Assembly (NCBI GenBank): GCA_023417665.1
Contig: JAEZFA010000108.1
Location: 1-36,583 of the forward strand
DNA length: 36,583 bases
Origin: Pseudomonadota bacterium
Lineage (GTDB): Bacteria; Pseudomonadota; Alphaproteobacteria; Rhizobiales; Xanthobacteraceae
Reading direction: 5' to 3'
Position 1 is the first letter of the stretch. Every line of letters starts with the position of its first letter. A program made the position numbers and the translations under genes. Below, one piece after another: positions 1 through 6,855 of this stretch. The notes below the pieces were generated by a model. It did no database searches. It was not told where the DNA came from and saw only the letters and a program-made list of their open reading frames with translations.

Positions 1-589
1 GGCGTGAGAAGCCGTCCAACGGCACGTCTTCGGTCGAGACGGCTTCGATGATCCGCGAGCGAAACGGCTTCTTGGATTTAAGGTGGAAAAAGCCCGGTAA
101 GCGGACCACACGGGGCAAGTCCGTCATTTTGGGATCGCCGCCGAAGTGCGCGGCAAGCTGCGCTTGAAGCGCTCGCCATTCCTCGAAATCATCGGACGGA
201 TTCAGAAGCCAAAAGGCGTGATACCGGCCGGAAGAAGTCTCGTTGAGGATATGGGGCGCGATGTTCCACTCCTTCGGGAGCGGTGCGCCATCAAAGTCCA
301 CGAAGGCGGCGCGGATCGTCCGAATGTTCTTGGCCGTGCGGCCTTTGCCATCCGTGCCGTTCACCGTGACATAGACGCCGCAAAATTCCTTCTGTGCGTT
401 CGCCAATTGCTTGAGCGATCCGCCGAGAGTGCCGTGGAAATGCTTGGCGGCATCCTTGTTCTGCTTCCGATCATCGAAAACTTGGAAACACACTTCGGGA
501 TTGGCCTCCCCGGTAAGCAGTTCAAGGAATCGCTTTGTTTCAGGAAGGCCGAGCTTGGTGCCTTTGAGCGGATGAGTCTTATCGAGCAT
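1..589 (-). CDS. Primase-polymerase (RepB-primase/PrimPol-like) replication protein, N-terminal part, cut by window edge
   Basis: The reading frame opens at an ATG at 589 behind a strong AAGGAGG ribosome site and stays open to base 1 (196 residues), so only the N-terminal domain is present. The pattern fits an archaeo-eukaryotic primase (PrimPol/RepB-like) domain: FVDFDG supplies paired Asp98 and Asp100, SSGRYHAFW supplies His124, and DLPRVVRLPGFFH (157-169) matches the third conserved block of phage and island replication primases. Such proteins often carry a C-terminal helicase or VirE-type domain, which cannot be seen here. The start lies 10 bases after the upstream gene's stop, so it is probably the distal gene of the element's operon. 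Inferred role: initiating replication of the excised element. Domain recognition is by eye; the exact family is uncertain. Confidence 0.72.
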   Translation of the reverse strand, partial: MLDKTHPLKGTKLGLPETKRFLELLTGEANPEVCFQVFDDRKQNKDAAKHFHGTLGGSLKQLANAQKEFCGVYVTVNGTDGKGRTAKNIRTIRAAFVDFDGAPLPKEWNIAPHILNETSSGRYHAFWLLNPSDDFEEWRALQAQLAAHFGGDPKMTDLPRVVRLPGFFHLKSKKPFRSRIIEAVSTEDVPLDGFSR

Positions 590-599
590 TGCGGCCTCC

Positions 600-1718
600 T
601 TATTCATACAGTGATGCGCGGTACGCATTCATGCGTTCGCGGACGCGCATATTCGGGTTGATTGCGGACATTGCAGCGCGCGCACATTCCTTCGCTTCGG
701 CGAAGACTTGATCGCGAACGTCGCGTAGTGCGCCGGTATCAAAGCCGGTCACACGCACTTCGTGGAAGCCTTTGGGCGCGCTTTCATCATCGCGAAGGGT
801 TATGGCGAGGGCGAAGGTCCGGCGTATCGGCCTGCACTCGTCGCCTATGAAGTCTTCGGTGCGTGCTGCGAAGAGTGCGAACGTCTCGACATTGCAACGG
901 TCGTTGGCGCTCGCATGAATTAACAGCTTGTCCGAAACTTCGGCGCGCAATTGGTTCGGTTGCGCTTCGGGCGACAGGCCAAGGCCGAGCCACGGGCTTG
1001 CGAGAGCTTCAAGGGCTGCGATGGTGTCAAGCTCACTTGCGCCACGGAACGCGATACCAAATGCCGGTGCGCCCGGCTCAAGTCCACGGCGTGCGGCTCC
1101 AATGAGAAACCGCGCGAACGTAAGCGAATGCTCCGGCGATGCGCCCGCAGTCTTGGCGAGAAGGTGTTGGATGCGGTTGCAATGATCCCACCGGACAGAA
1201 TGCAGCCAATCGCTCCGACTCTGACCTCGTGCCTCGGCGGTCGCGGCGGCGCGTCGTGCGGCTCGCTCGGCCTTACGGGCTTCGCGATCCCGTGCAGCCT
1301 TAGCCATCCGCACGGCGGCTGCCTCGGCTCGGCGCTCTGCGAGTGCGGGATCGCGGGCAAGACGTTCGGCGCGCGCCATTGCATTTTTTCGCTGGCGTTG
1401 CGCTTCCTCGTTTGCTTCCCGCCATTCTTCCAATTGTTCCGGCGGCATAGCCGGAACGTGACGCTTCAAAGCATCGCCAAGACAACGAAGCGTAGTAGCA
1501 AGTCCGAAGCGTTCTTGAACCTGTGTAATGATTGCACTCTTGTCTGCCTCCGTTAGCGGTTTGGCACCAAGAAAGTAGAGACGCTTGCCTTTGGCGAAGA
1601 TCGCAACCAAAAGCGGGAGGGCGAGTAACTGTAGCGCGCGGATCGTATTGGGAAGCCGCGCTTGCTCGCTAAAGCTGCCACGCGCATTCAAGATGAACCC
1701 TTGCTTGTCCTTTTTCAT
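600..1718 (-). CDS. Unknown element protein with an Ala/Arg-rich charged helix (372 aa)
   Basis: I do not recognise this protein. Its start overlaps the previous gene's stop by four bases (ATGA), so it is translationally coupled. Residues 1-75 carry a short hydrophobic patch (LLALPLLVAIFA), too weak for a confident membrane segment. Residues about 95-165 form a very Ala/Arg/Glu-rich stretch that should be a long charged helix or coiled coil. Residues about 170-370 look like a compact globular domain. The primase gene starts 10 bases downstream and its ribosome site overlaps this gene's stop region, which suggests co-expression and perhaps a replication-associated role. That role is inferred from position only. 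Confidence 0.6.
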   Translation of the reverse strand: MKKDKQGFILNARGSFSEQARLPNTIRALQLLALPLLVAIFAKGKRLYFLGAKPLTEADKSAIITQVQERFGLATTLRCLGDALKRHVPAMPPEQLEEWREANEEAQRQRKNAMARAERLARDPALAERRAEAAAVRMAKAARDREARKAERAARRAAATAEARGQSRSDWLHSVRWDHCNRIQHLLAKTAGASPEHSLTFARFLIGAARRGLEPGAPAFGIAFRGASELDTIAALEALASPWLGLGLSPEAQPNQLRAEVSDKLLIHASANDRCNVETFALFAARTEDFIGDECRPIRRTFALAITLRDDESAPKGFHEVRVTGFDTGALRDVRDQVFAEAKECARAAMSAINPNMRVRERMNAYRASLYE

Positions 1719-2071
1719 TGCCGATCCCCCGCAATATTCAACGCGCGTGCCGCGTGGTCCGGGTCGCTTGCGAGAGAGGCCAGCACCGCAAGGCGCGCAA
1801 AATAGTCCGCGTCCGCGCCGCGCGCCGGATCAAGTAAGACTCCAAATTCTTCACCGACAAAAAGGTCAGGACGCGAGACGCGCGGATCGCGCTGGAAAGT
1901 TACGCTTGCTTCGTCCACGCCGCCCAAGACGCGGCGCTCGGCGTCCATCACAGTGAAGCGCTCCGCGTCCGCGAGGAAAACGCCGCGCGTAAGTGCATAT
2001 GCAATGCGGCGCTTCGCGCTGGATTCCGGGCGTGAGCCTGTTTTGCTATGTTGGGGCTGCCAATTACTCAT
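1715..2071 (-). CDS. Unknown small element protein (118 aa)
   Basis: This is a soluble 118-residue protein with no recognised family. It starts with ATG behind a GGGGAGAG ribosome site and its stop overlaps the start of the next gene by four bases. The N-terminal 20 residues are polar and probably disordered. The middle (residues about 30-90) alternates hydrophobic and acidic residues, like a small alpha/beta domain. The C-terminus (YFARLAVLASLASDP) looks helical. The size and the coupling to the 372-residue protein suggest a pair of proteins made together. Function unknown. Confidence 0.55.
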   Translation of the reverse strand: MSNWQPQHSKTGSRPESSAKRRIAYALTRGVFLADAERFTVMDAERRVLGGVDEASVTFQRDPRVSRPDLFVGEEFGVLLDPARGADADYFARLAVLASLASDPDHAARALNIAGDRQ

Positions 2072-2083
2072 GGTGTCTCTCCC

Positions 2084-2114
2084 CGCCCGGTTCGCGCTCC
2101 AACGCGGCCGGGCG
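2084..2114 (-). other. Stem-loop ahead of the 118-residue gene
   Basis: A perfect 7-bp inverted repeat (CGCCCGG/CCGGGCG, 2084-2090 and 2108-2114) has an inner CGCG/CGCG pairing. It lies in the gap between the ClpP-like stop and the start of the 118-residue gene, just before that gene's ribosome site on the minus strand. There is no U-run after it in that direction, so it is not a standard terminator. It may stabilise or pause the mRNA. A chance GC palindrome is possible. Confidence 0.35.
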
Positions 2115-2125
2115 TTTCCTTTGCG

Positions 2126-2794
2126 CTACCCGGTGGCTTTGCCGCGCGGCGAGTTCCACTTTTCATAGATCGCAGCGACATTGAGCGTGTTGGTCTTAGC
2201 GTCGATCAGTGCGGCCGGGCCGGTCGCGATTTTCGGTGCGCTCTTGAAGCGGGAAAGGTCGATAGCCGCGATAGCTACCGCCGCTTCAAGCTCATCGGCA
2301 AAACCGAGACGCACGGCATCCTCGGCGGACAACCACGTCTCTTTCGCCATCATCGCTTCGATATCTCCGGCAGGATGCTTAGTGCGCTTGGCGTAGGCCG
2401 AAATGATTTGCGCGCGCATCCGGTCGATAAGATCGGCATAGCGCCGAAGATCGTCGGCATTGCCAGCAACGCTGCCGCTCGGATCGTGAATCATCACCCA
2501 CGAATTGCTCGGCATGATGATCCGCTTGAATGCCATCGCGATCACGGACGCCATCGACGCGGCAACGCCGTCGATCACAACGGTTGTCGGTCCGGCATAG
2601 CGCGCGATGACGTTATAAATCGCGAAGCCTTCCGTGACCGAGCCGCCGGAAGAGTTGAGAGTGGCGTGGATCGAAGAATGGCCGCCGCGAGATACGGCGT
2701 CGATAACCGCCTTGGCGTCGATGCCACCGGGCACGCCAACGTCGCCGGAAAGGTTGAGGCGGAGAACGCCGCCACGATTTACGATTTTCATCAT
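2126..2794 (-). CDS. ClpP-like serine protease (head-maturation-protease type)
   Basis: A 222-residue ClpP/crotonase-fold serine protease. NSSGGSVTEGFAIYN (47-61) is the glycine-rich oxyanion strand. GVAASMASVIAMA (76-88) holds the nucleophile Ser80, and MIHDPSG (101-107) the catalytic His103. An acidic residue (Glu152, in KETWLSAEDA) occupies the place of the ClpP Asp, as in many phage ClpP-like proteases. I chose the ATG at 2794 because GGAGG lies five bases upstream; the in-frame TTG at 2806 has no such signal. Related enzymes mature phage capsids, but no capsid or portal gene is recognisable beside it. It sits between two unknown proteins in the element's operon, so its substrate is unknown. 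A housekeeping ClpP is unlikely, given the sequence style and context. Confidence 0.85.
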   Translation of the reverse strand: MMKIVNRGGVLRLNLSGDVGVPGGIDAKAVIDAVSRGGHSSIHATLNSSGGSVTEGFAIYNVIARYAGPTTVVIDGVAASMASVIAMAFKRIIMPSNSWVMIHDPSGSVAGNADDLRRYADLIDRMRAQIISAYAKRTKHPAGDIEAMMAKETWLSAEDAVRLGFADELEAAVAIAAIDLSRFKSAPKIATGPAALIDAKTNTLNVAAIYEKWNSPRGKATG

Positions 2795-2851
2795 TAGAGC
2801 CTCCAATGGGGTTTGAAAGTGGATGGCGCGCGGCGCGTGCGCCGCACGGTG

Positions 2852-3814
2852 TCAAACGTGACGGATTTCGATTTTGGGCATTGAGCGTGCCAGCCCGGCT
2901 AACGGCCTTGCATCGTTGACCAGCAACTTGCGACGCGGAACGAAAACGCCGGACTTCGCCAGCGAGAACCACAAGGACTCGTATTCGAGCGACTTTTCGT
3001 AGATCAGCTCATCCGCGTCTTCGATGGCGGCTTCGCGAGCATCGGCGGTCAATGTCTCGCCAATCTCAAGGGCCGCATACGCTTCGATGGCCCGCTCGCC
3101 CTTTTCGATAAGCGCTTCCTCGGAAGCCCATGCGTTGAAGAGGAAAGCGTCCGGGCGACCGATGCCATCAACGAAGTGGGACGGGAGTCGAGCCGTTGTG
3201 CCTTTTGCAGCGAAGAGCGCGGCCCAATCCGGCTCGCCCTTCTTTGCGTAACTTTCCACTTGAGCGCGCCAAAGAGCTTTGGCTTCATCAATGGTCTTCG
3301 GCGCGCGGCTCTTTTTCTTCCGAAGCTCGAAGGCGTCCGTGATTTCAGTTTCGAGTCGGCTTAGTGCTTCGGTGTCTGTCTCATTTTTGCGCTTGTTCGC
3401 CTTGCGATCATCGAAGACAAGTTTGGCGTCGGGCGCGAGCTTGAGAAGGTAAGCGCGGAGCAACTTGCGCGGGACGTTGTAGTTTGCAGCGTGAGCGTAT
3501 TGCTCATTCTGCTTTCGTTGCCACTCTTTGAGAGCCGCTTTGCCTTCGGCAACGATTTTCCGCCATTTCTCCAACTCGCCGTTGGGTTCGATAATGCGCG
3601 CGGTGCCCACGGTATCGGCGGGCCTTTCTTTGACGTTTTTGCCGTGTAATTCTGCGCTCTCAATGGCGCGGAGGTTCACCGCTGCATGACCGTTGTCGGC
3701 ACGTTGCTCGTTGATTTTCGGCGTGAGGGCATCACCGGCGGCGCTACAGGAAAGTCCGCCGGACTCAAACGCTTCATAGCGCGGCTTGATGTTTGTGTGA
3801 TTTAAGAAGCTCAT
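2852..3814 (-). CDS. Unknown element protein (320 aa), possible partner of the ClpP-like protease
   Basis: I do not recognise this protein. It starts at an ATG with a good AGGAG site seven bases upstream and ends 57 bases before the protease start. Residues 1-75 are polar and probably flexible. Residues about 85-170 are strongly helical and charged (KWRKIVAEGKAALKEWQRKQ and following). The C-terminal half alternates helical and hydrophobic stretches (IEKGERAIEAYAALEIGETL; LWFSLAKSGVFVPRR). No HK97 capsid, scaffold or DNA-binding signature is evident. A flexible N-terminus plus a long charged helix resembles scaffold or delta-domain architectures, but that is speculation. Position makes it the natural candidate substrate or partner of the protease. 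Confidence 0.6.
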   Translation of the reverse strand: MSFLNHTNIKPRYEAFESGGLSCSAAGDALTPKINEQRADNGHAAVNLRAIESAELHGKNVKERPADTVGTARIIEPNGELEKWRKIVAEGKAALKEWQRKQNEQYAHAANYNVPRKLLRAYLLKLAPDAKLVFDDRKANKRKNETDTEALSRLETEITDAFELRKKKSRAPKTIDEAKALWRAQVESYAKKGEPDWAALFAAKGTTARLPSHFVDGIGRPDAFLFNAWASEEALIEKGERAIEAYAALEIGETLTADAREAAIEDADELIYEKSLEYESLWFSLAKSGVFVPRRKLLVNDARPLAGLARSMPKIEIRHV

Positions 3815-3836
3815 TTTAATCTCCTGAAAGGTTGAG

Positions 3837-3857
3837 CGGCGGCCTGTTAGGCCGCCG
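3837..3857 (-). other. GC-rich hairpin over the HTH gene's stop codon
   Basis: An 8-bp stem (3837-3844 with 3850-3857, core GGCGGCC/GGCCGCC) with a 5-base loop spans the HTH gene's stop. There is no clear U-run after it on the minus strand. It could reduce read-through or protect the 3' end of a short HTH message, giving different levels of the regulator and the downstream genes. Confidence 0.4.
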
Positions 3858-4059
3858 TCTTCGTTCCGGCTTCGAGCTTGCGCGCGATTAGCCGATCAAT
3901 TTCGGTTGTGGGGATGAGGCGTCGGCTGCCGATCTTCACGCTCGCTAGTTCTCCGTTCGCGATCATCTTGTGAACGGATGAGCGGCAAAGGCCGAGTGCG
4001 TTCATCGTCTCCGAGACGGAGAGACAACGCCGAGCCGAAACCTGTCCGTTGGTGTCCAT
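3847..4059 (-). CDS. Excisionase/AlpA-like helix-turn-helix protein
   Basis: A 70-residue DNA-binding protein with the layout of the MerR-like HTH_17/excisionase family: SVSETMNALGLCRSSVHKMI forms the helix-turn-helix, ASVKIGSRRLIP is the wing, and TEIDRLIARK is the closing helix. The open frame extends upstream to 4158, but the ATG at 4059 has an AAAGGA site at good spacing and begins where homology would be expected. Such proteins act as recombination directionality factors or as activators of island operons (P4 Vis, AlpA). It lies at the head of the orf320-clpP-orf118-orf372-primase run and near the integrase, so it may control both excision and that operon. Confidence 0.8.
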   Translation of the reverse strand: MDTNGQVSARRCLSVSETMNALGLCRSSVHKMIANGELASVKIGSRRLIPTTEIDRLIARKLEAGTKTAA

Positions 4060-4213
4060 GTGAATAGTCCTTTCGCTTTTCGAGAGCGCGTGATTGCGCT
4101 TCGTCATGCGAAGGACGATGGCGATTATTGCTTTGTGATAAAATGGCGTTTCACGCACTTACGCGATGAGCGAGTGCGAAAGAGTCACCAAAAGAGTACG
4201 AAATCGTTTGGCG
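4060..4213 (-). promoter_or_regulatory. Element control region with paired GAGTRCGAAA repeats
   Basis: This is the only sizeable non-coding gap within the visible element. Two copies of GAGTRCGAAA (4172-4181 and 4194-4203) start 22 bases apart, about two helical turns. GCGTTTCACGC (about 4147-4157) is a short near-palindrome. The region precedes the HTH gene, so it is the likely promoter/operator of the downstream operon. I cannot place the -35 and -10 boxes with confidence. Confidence 0.45.
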
Positions 4214-5206
4214 CTATTTCGAGGCGTCTTTGATCGCGTCTTGAAGAGACGAATTCGATTTGAAAACGGAATCGAACGCGCCGGGAATCAACTCGCCATA
4301 GATCGCGGCGATGCGGCGTAAGAAAGCGAGGGTGGCGGACGTGCGAACGCCCTTGCGCTGCCCGATGCTCGGCAACTTCGGCTTCTTGCCTTTGACGGCC
4401 TCATAGGCCCGGAGAACGGCTCGTAGTGCGTCGTGGCGGGCGATCAAGCGGGTTGAATGGCGGTCTTCCTCTTCTGTCTTGTTGCGACCAGCAACAAGCG
4501 CCTTAGCTGCCGGAATCAGGCGGCGAAGCTCACGCGGGTCCGGCACTCCCCATGCGCTCTTTGGAGGCTTGCCGCCGTTCGCGTCGAAGATGGCCGAGCG
4601 CGCACGGGCGGGAGTCTCGGCCCAAACTTTGATGAAGTTCGCAAGGTCCGCCTTGGTCTTGAAATTAGCCGCAGCGGCTTGGAGCCGCGTGAGCGCCGGT
4701 CCCGGCTTGCGCGTTTTCTCTTCGATAGTGCGGGCGACAAACATGCCCTCGCGGAGAGTGTACCAAGGTGCGCCGATGGTTCGCTCATAGTGGAGCATCG
4801 CCTTATGAATCTCGCGGGCGGCGTCTTCGTTCTTGAGGAAGTCGAGAAGCGTGCCGGACGCGGGTCTAAAATCGCCGCCGAGCCAAGTCCGGGACGGTCG
4901 AAAAATCTTCTCGCGCTCACTCCGCAAGAAGTGCCCACGATTGCGCTGGTTTTCTTTAAGCGCCTTCGGGATCGCGGCAAGTATCGGCTTGCGGTTGGCC
5001 GGGGCGCGCAAGCTGCCAACCAAATCATAATTGGGGCCGAGGGCGGGAAAATTCGGCCGACTCTTCTCCGGGATCGCCTCCCAATCACGCCACGCCTCCG
5101 CCCAAAGTCGCGCGCCGCCCTCCGCTCCAACTGAGCGCAGAGCTTCGAGCGCGGCGACCACTCGCGGGTCGCCGTTCGGCGTGGCTATGGCGAGCGTCTT
5201 AGGCAT
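4214..5206 (-). CDS. Unknown integrase-linked protein (330 aa)
   Basis: I do not recognise this soluble 330-residue protein. Its ATG lies 8 bases inside the integrase gene's end, behind an AAGG site, so the two are translationally coupled. The composition is basic and Ala/Leu-rich with several predicted helices (PRVVAALEALRSVGAEGGARLWAEAW near the start, split here only by context). A mid-region motif, GAPWYTLREGMFVARTIEE (about 145-163), looks like a structured core. The C-terminus is helical. Coupling to int suggests a role in integration, excision or maintenance, but no catalytic motif is seen. It ends just before the element's control region. Confidence 0.6.
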   Translation of the reverse strand: MPKTLAIATPNGDPRVVAALEALRSVGAEGGARLWAEAWRDWEAIPEKSRPNFPALGPNYDLVGSLRAPANRKPILAAIPKALKENQRNRGHFLRSEREKIFRPSRTWLGGDFRPASGTLLDFLKNEDAAREIHKAMLHYERTIGAPWYTLREGMFVARTIEEKTRKPGPALTRLQAAAANFKTKADLANFIKVWAETPARARSAIFDANGGKPPKSAWGVPDPRELRRLIPAAKALVAGRNKTEEEDRHSTRLIARHDALRAVLRAYEAVKGKKPKLPSIGQRKGVRTSATLAFLRRIAAIYGELIPGAFDSVFKSNSSLQDAIKDASK

Positions 5207-6545
5207 TGGCCGCCTTCCGCATAGGCGTCACGTTGCCATGAGCGAGGTAGCGCGCCCATTCGGTCATTAGCTCGCGCCGCTTATCGAAAGAAGTCTCGCG
5301 CCGGTAGGATGCCTTCGTTTTGTTGCGGACGCCGTGCGCGAGGGCGTATTCACTCACATCGTCTTCAAACTTGGTTTGATCGCCAGCGTAGTCTTTGAAA
5401 GCAGAGCGCATTCCATGAACGGTCGGCCCCTTGCCGCGAAGACCACGCAAGCATTCGAGCATCGCCATATTTGAGAGCGGCGAGTCTAGCTTGGCACCGG
5501 GGAAGACGAAGCCTTCGGGATGGCGGTTGGATTTCATCTTGCCTAAAATCGCCAGCGCATCATCCGATAGCGGGACTTCGTGATGCTCGCCCATTTTCAT
5601 CCGTTCGTCGGGGATGATCCAAGCCTTGTCCTCAAAGTCAATTTCGCACCAGCGCGCTCCGATTGTTTCGTTAGTTCGCGCGGCGGTGAGAATCGTAAAT
5701 TCTAAGGCGTAGGCCGAAACGGAGTTGAGCTTGCGAAGCTCGCGCATGAAGCCCGGCATATCTTTGTACTTAATCGCTGCGAACTTCTTCGCCTTTGGCT
5801 TCTTGATTTCGTCGAATATGCGCTCCCACATATTGTCTTCAAGGCGAGCGGGATTTAGTCCAGCGTAAGCGCCCTTAGCGATGGCGTGAGAGAAAACACG
5901 CTCAATGCGGCCGCGCGCACGCGCGGCAGTCTCGCGTGTCCTCTTCGCAATCGGCTTAAGCAATTTCTCGATATCGTCGGCCGTGATTTGGTGCAGGAAC
6001 AGGGAGCGAATGGGCGCTGCATGTTGCTTAAGGGTCTTACGCCATTGAGCGCGGTGCTTCTCAGATTTAAAATTTTCTTCCCGATCTTCAAAGAAGCTGT
6101 CCGCGTAATCGCCAAAGCGAATCGGCTCCGGTCGGGACGTTTCCTTTTTGCGCTTGTACGCAAGCGGGTCTTCTTTTGTGGTGTCGGCTTTGAAGTCCGC
6201 TAGTACCGTCCGGTATTCCTCCGCGCGCTTCCGAGCCTCGGCGAGCGAGACGCCATCCTTGTTTTTGCCCGGAGCGGCACCTAGCCCGATTTCCCGAAGC
6301 GGGCCCGGCTTTCGCTTGATCTTCTTGGGCTTAGAATCCGGCCCCTCAGAGCCTTCCGGGCCTTCCTCAGCCGGTTTTTCCTCGATTATTTTGCCTGCGC
6401 CCTTCACCCGGTAAAGGAAGGTCCAGCGCCGCCCTCCGTTCTTCGCGATGCTCAAATAGAGGTTGCCGCCGTCCGCGTAGCGGCCCGGCTTTGACAGGCT
6501 TAAAACCTCTCGTGTCGTGAGGCGGTTGGTGACGTGCTTTCCCAT
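5199..6545 (-). CDS. P4-type tyrosine recombinase (integrase)
   Basis: A 448-residue site-specific integrase. The N-terminus (RYADGGNLYLSIAKNGGRRW) is the DUF4102-type arm-binding domain. A core-binding domain spans about 140-240, and the catalytic domain has Arg290 (TAARTNE), Lys317, His377 and Arg380 (VHGMR), His404 (ALAHG) and the nucleophile Tyr414 (ASYRR). The ATG at 6545 is preferred to the upstream in-frame TTG because GGAG lies nine bases before it. An odd feature is a Pro/Glu/Lys-rich insert at about 55-83 inside the arm-binding domain. The gene starts near the proposed attR and its 3' end overlaps orf330, consistent with an island inserted in a tRNA gene. It is expected to recombine attP with the tRNA-Ser end. 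Confidence 0.95.
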   Translation of the reverse strand: MGKHVTNRLTTREVLSLSKPGRYADGGNLYLSIAKNGGRRWTFLYRVKGAGKIIEEKPAEEGPEGSEGPDSKPKKIKRKPGPLREIGLGAAPGKNKDGVSLAEARKRAEEYRTVLADFKADTTKEDPLAYKRKKETSRPEPIRFGDYADSFFEDREENFKSEKHRAQWRKTLKQHAAPIRSLFLHQITADDIEKLLKPIAKRTRETAARARGRIERVFSHAIAKGAYAGLNPARLEDNMWERIFDEIKKPKAKKFAAIKYKDMPGFMRELRKLNSVSAYALEFTILTAARTNETIGARWCEIDFEDKAWIIPDERMKMGEHHEVPLSDDALAILGKMKSNRHPEGFVFPGAKLDSPLSNMAMLECLRGLRGKGPTVHGMRSAFKDYAGDQTKFEDDVSEYALAHGVRNKTKASYRRETSFDKRRELMTEWARYLAHGNVTPMRKAANA

Positions 6546-6551
6546 ATCCAA

Positions 6552-6855
6552 GCTCTCCGCCGAACCTTCGCAGTCCAGCTTCCTGCCCTAATTTAATCGG
6601 TGGATTAGGAAAAACATCCTCACACGCCGGTGAACATGGAAACACAGTTAATCGCGGTGGCGCACGGACTTCTTACACATGGACACCCACCGGCAATCCT
6701 TGGTAACCCGCTTTGAGGCGGCCACCCTCTCCGCCATTTTCGTTTGCGCGCGGCCGCCCCACCAACCCCGCGCGCGTGGCTCCGGGTTCGAACTTCGTTA
6801 CGGACCCTTCGCCATTCTTGTTTGCGCAGACGTTCACATTGCCGCCCCGCGGTTT
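6552..6855. other. Junction region between integrase and chromosome
   Basis: No gene is seen in these 304 bases. They hold the putative attR (6722-6736) and, between it and the integrase start, about 170 bases that could carry integrase arm sites and the int promoter. To the right of attR, TTTT follows the CCA, as expected for the remnant downstream flank of a tRNA gene. A GTTCGAAC palindrome at 6786-6793 is not part of a foldable tRNA. Confidence 0.5.
6722..6736 (+). repeat. Putative attR: tRNA-Ser 3'-end fragment
   Basis: CCACCCTCTCCGCCA matches positions 62-76 of a bacterial tRNA-Ser: T-stem 3' strand CCAC, acceptor strand CCTCTCC (partner of the usual GGAGAGG 5' end), discriminator G and CCA. 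The match stops abruptly at position 61: upstream bases give no T-loop, variable arm or anticodon arm. This is what remains at the distal junction when an element integrates into a tRNA 3' end and rebuilds the intact gene at the other side. The nearby tyrosine integrase supports the reading. The intact tRNA-Ser would be left of the window. Confidence 0.72.

Larger units (their letters stand above)
1..6736. mobile_element. Right end of an integrative element inserted at a tRNA-Ser 3' end
   Basis: Eight minus-strand genes run leftward from a tyrosine integrase: orf330, an HTH/excisionase-like gene, orf320, a ClpP-like protease, orf118, orf372 and a primase cut by the window edge. The right boundary is set by a tRNA-Ser 3'-end fragment at 6722-6736. 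Beyond it the genes are typical chromosomal ones of higher GC. Except around the HTH gene, spacing is tight, with stop/start overlaps. No capsid, terminase, portal or relaxase gene is recognisable in the visible part, so it could be a phage satellite, a degenerate prophage or a mobilisable island. The left end is not in the window. Confidence 0.8.

Noticed and set aside
2048..2797. Plus-strand open frame opposite the ClpP-like gene
   Set aside because: The minus-strand frame has the catalytic Ser/His motifs and a good ribosome site; the plus frame shows neither.
6781..6814. T-loop-like GGTTCGAA followed by a CCA, suggesting a tRNA
   Set aside because: The T-stem does not pair (mismatch and two wobbles) and no acceptor, D or anticodon arm can be built around it.
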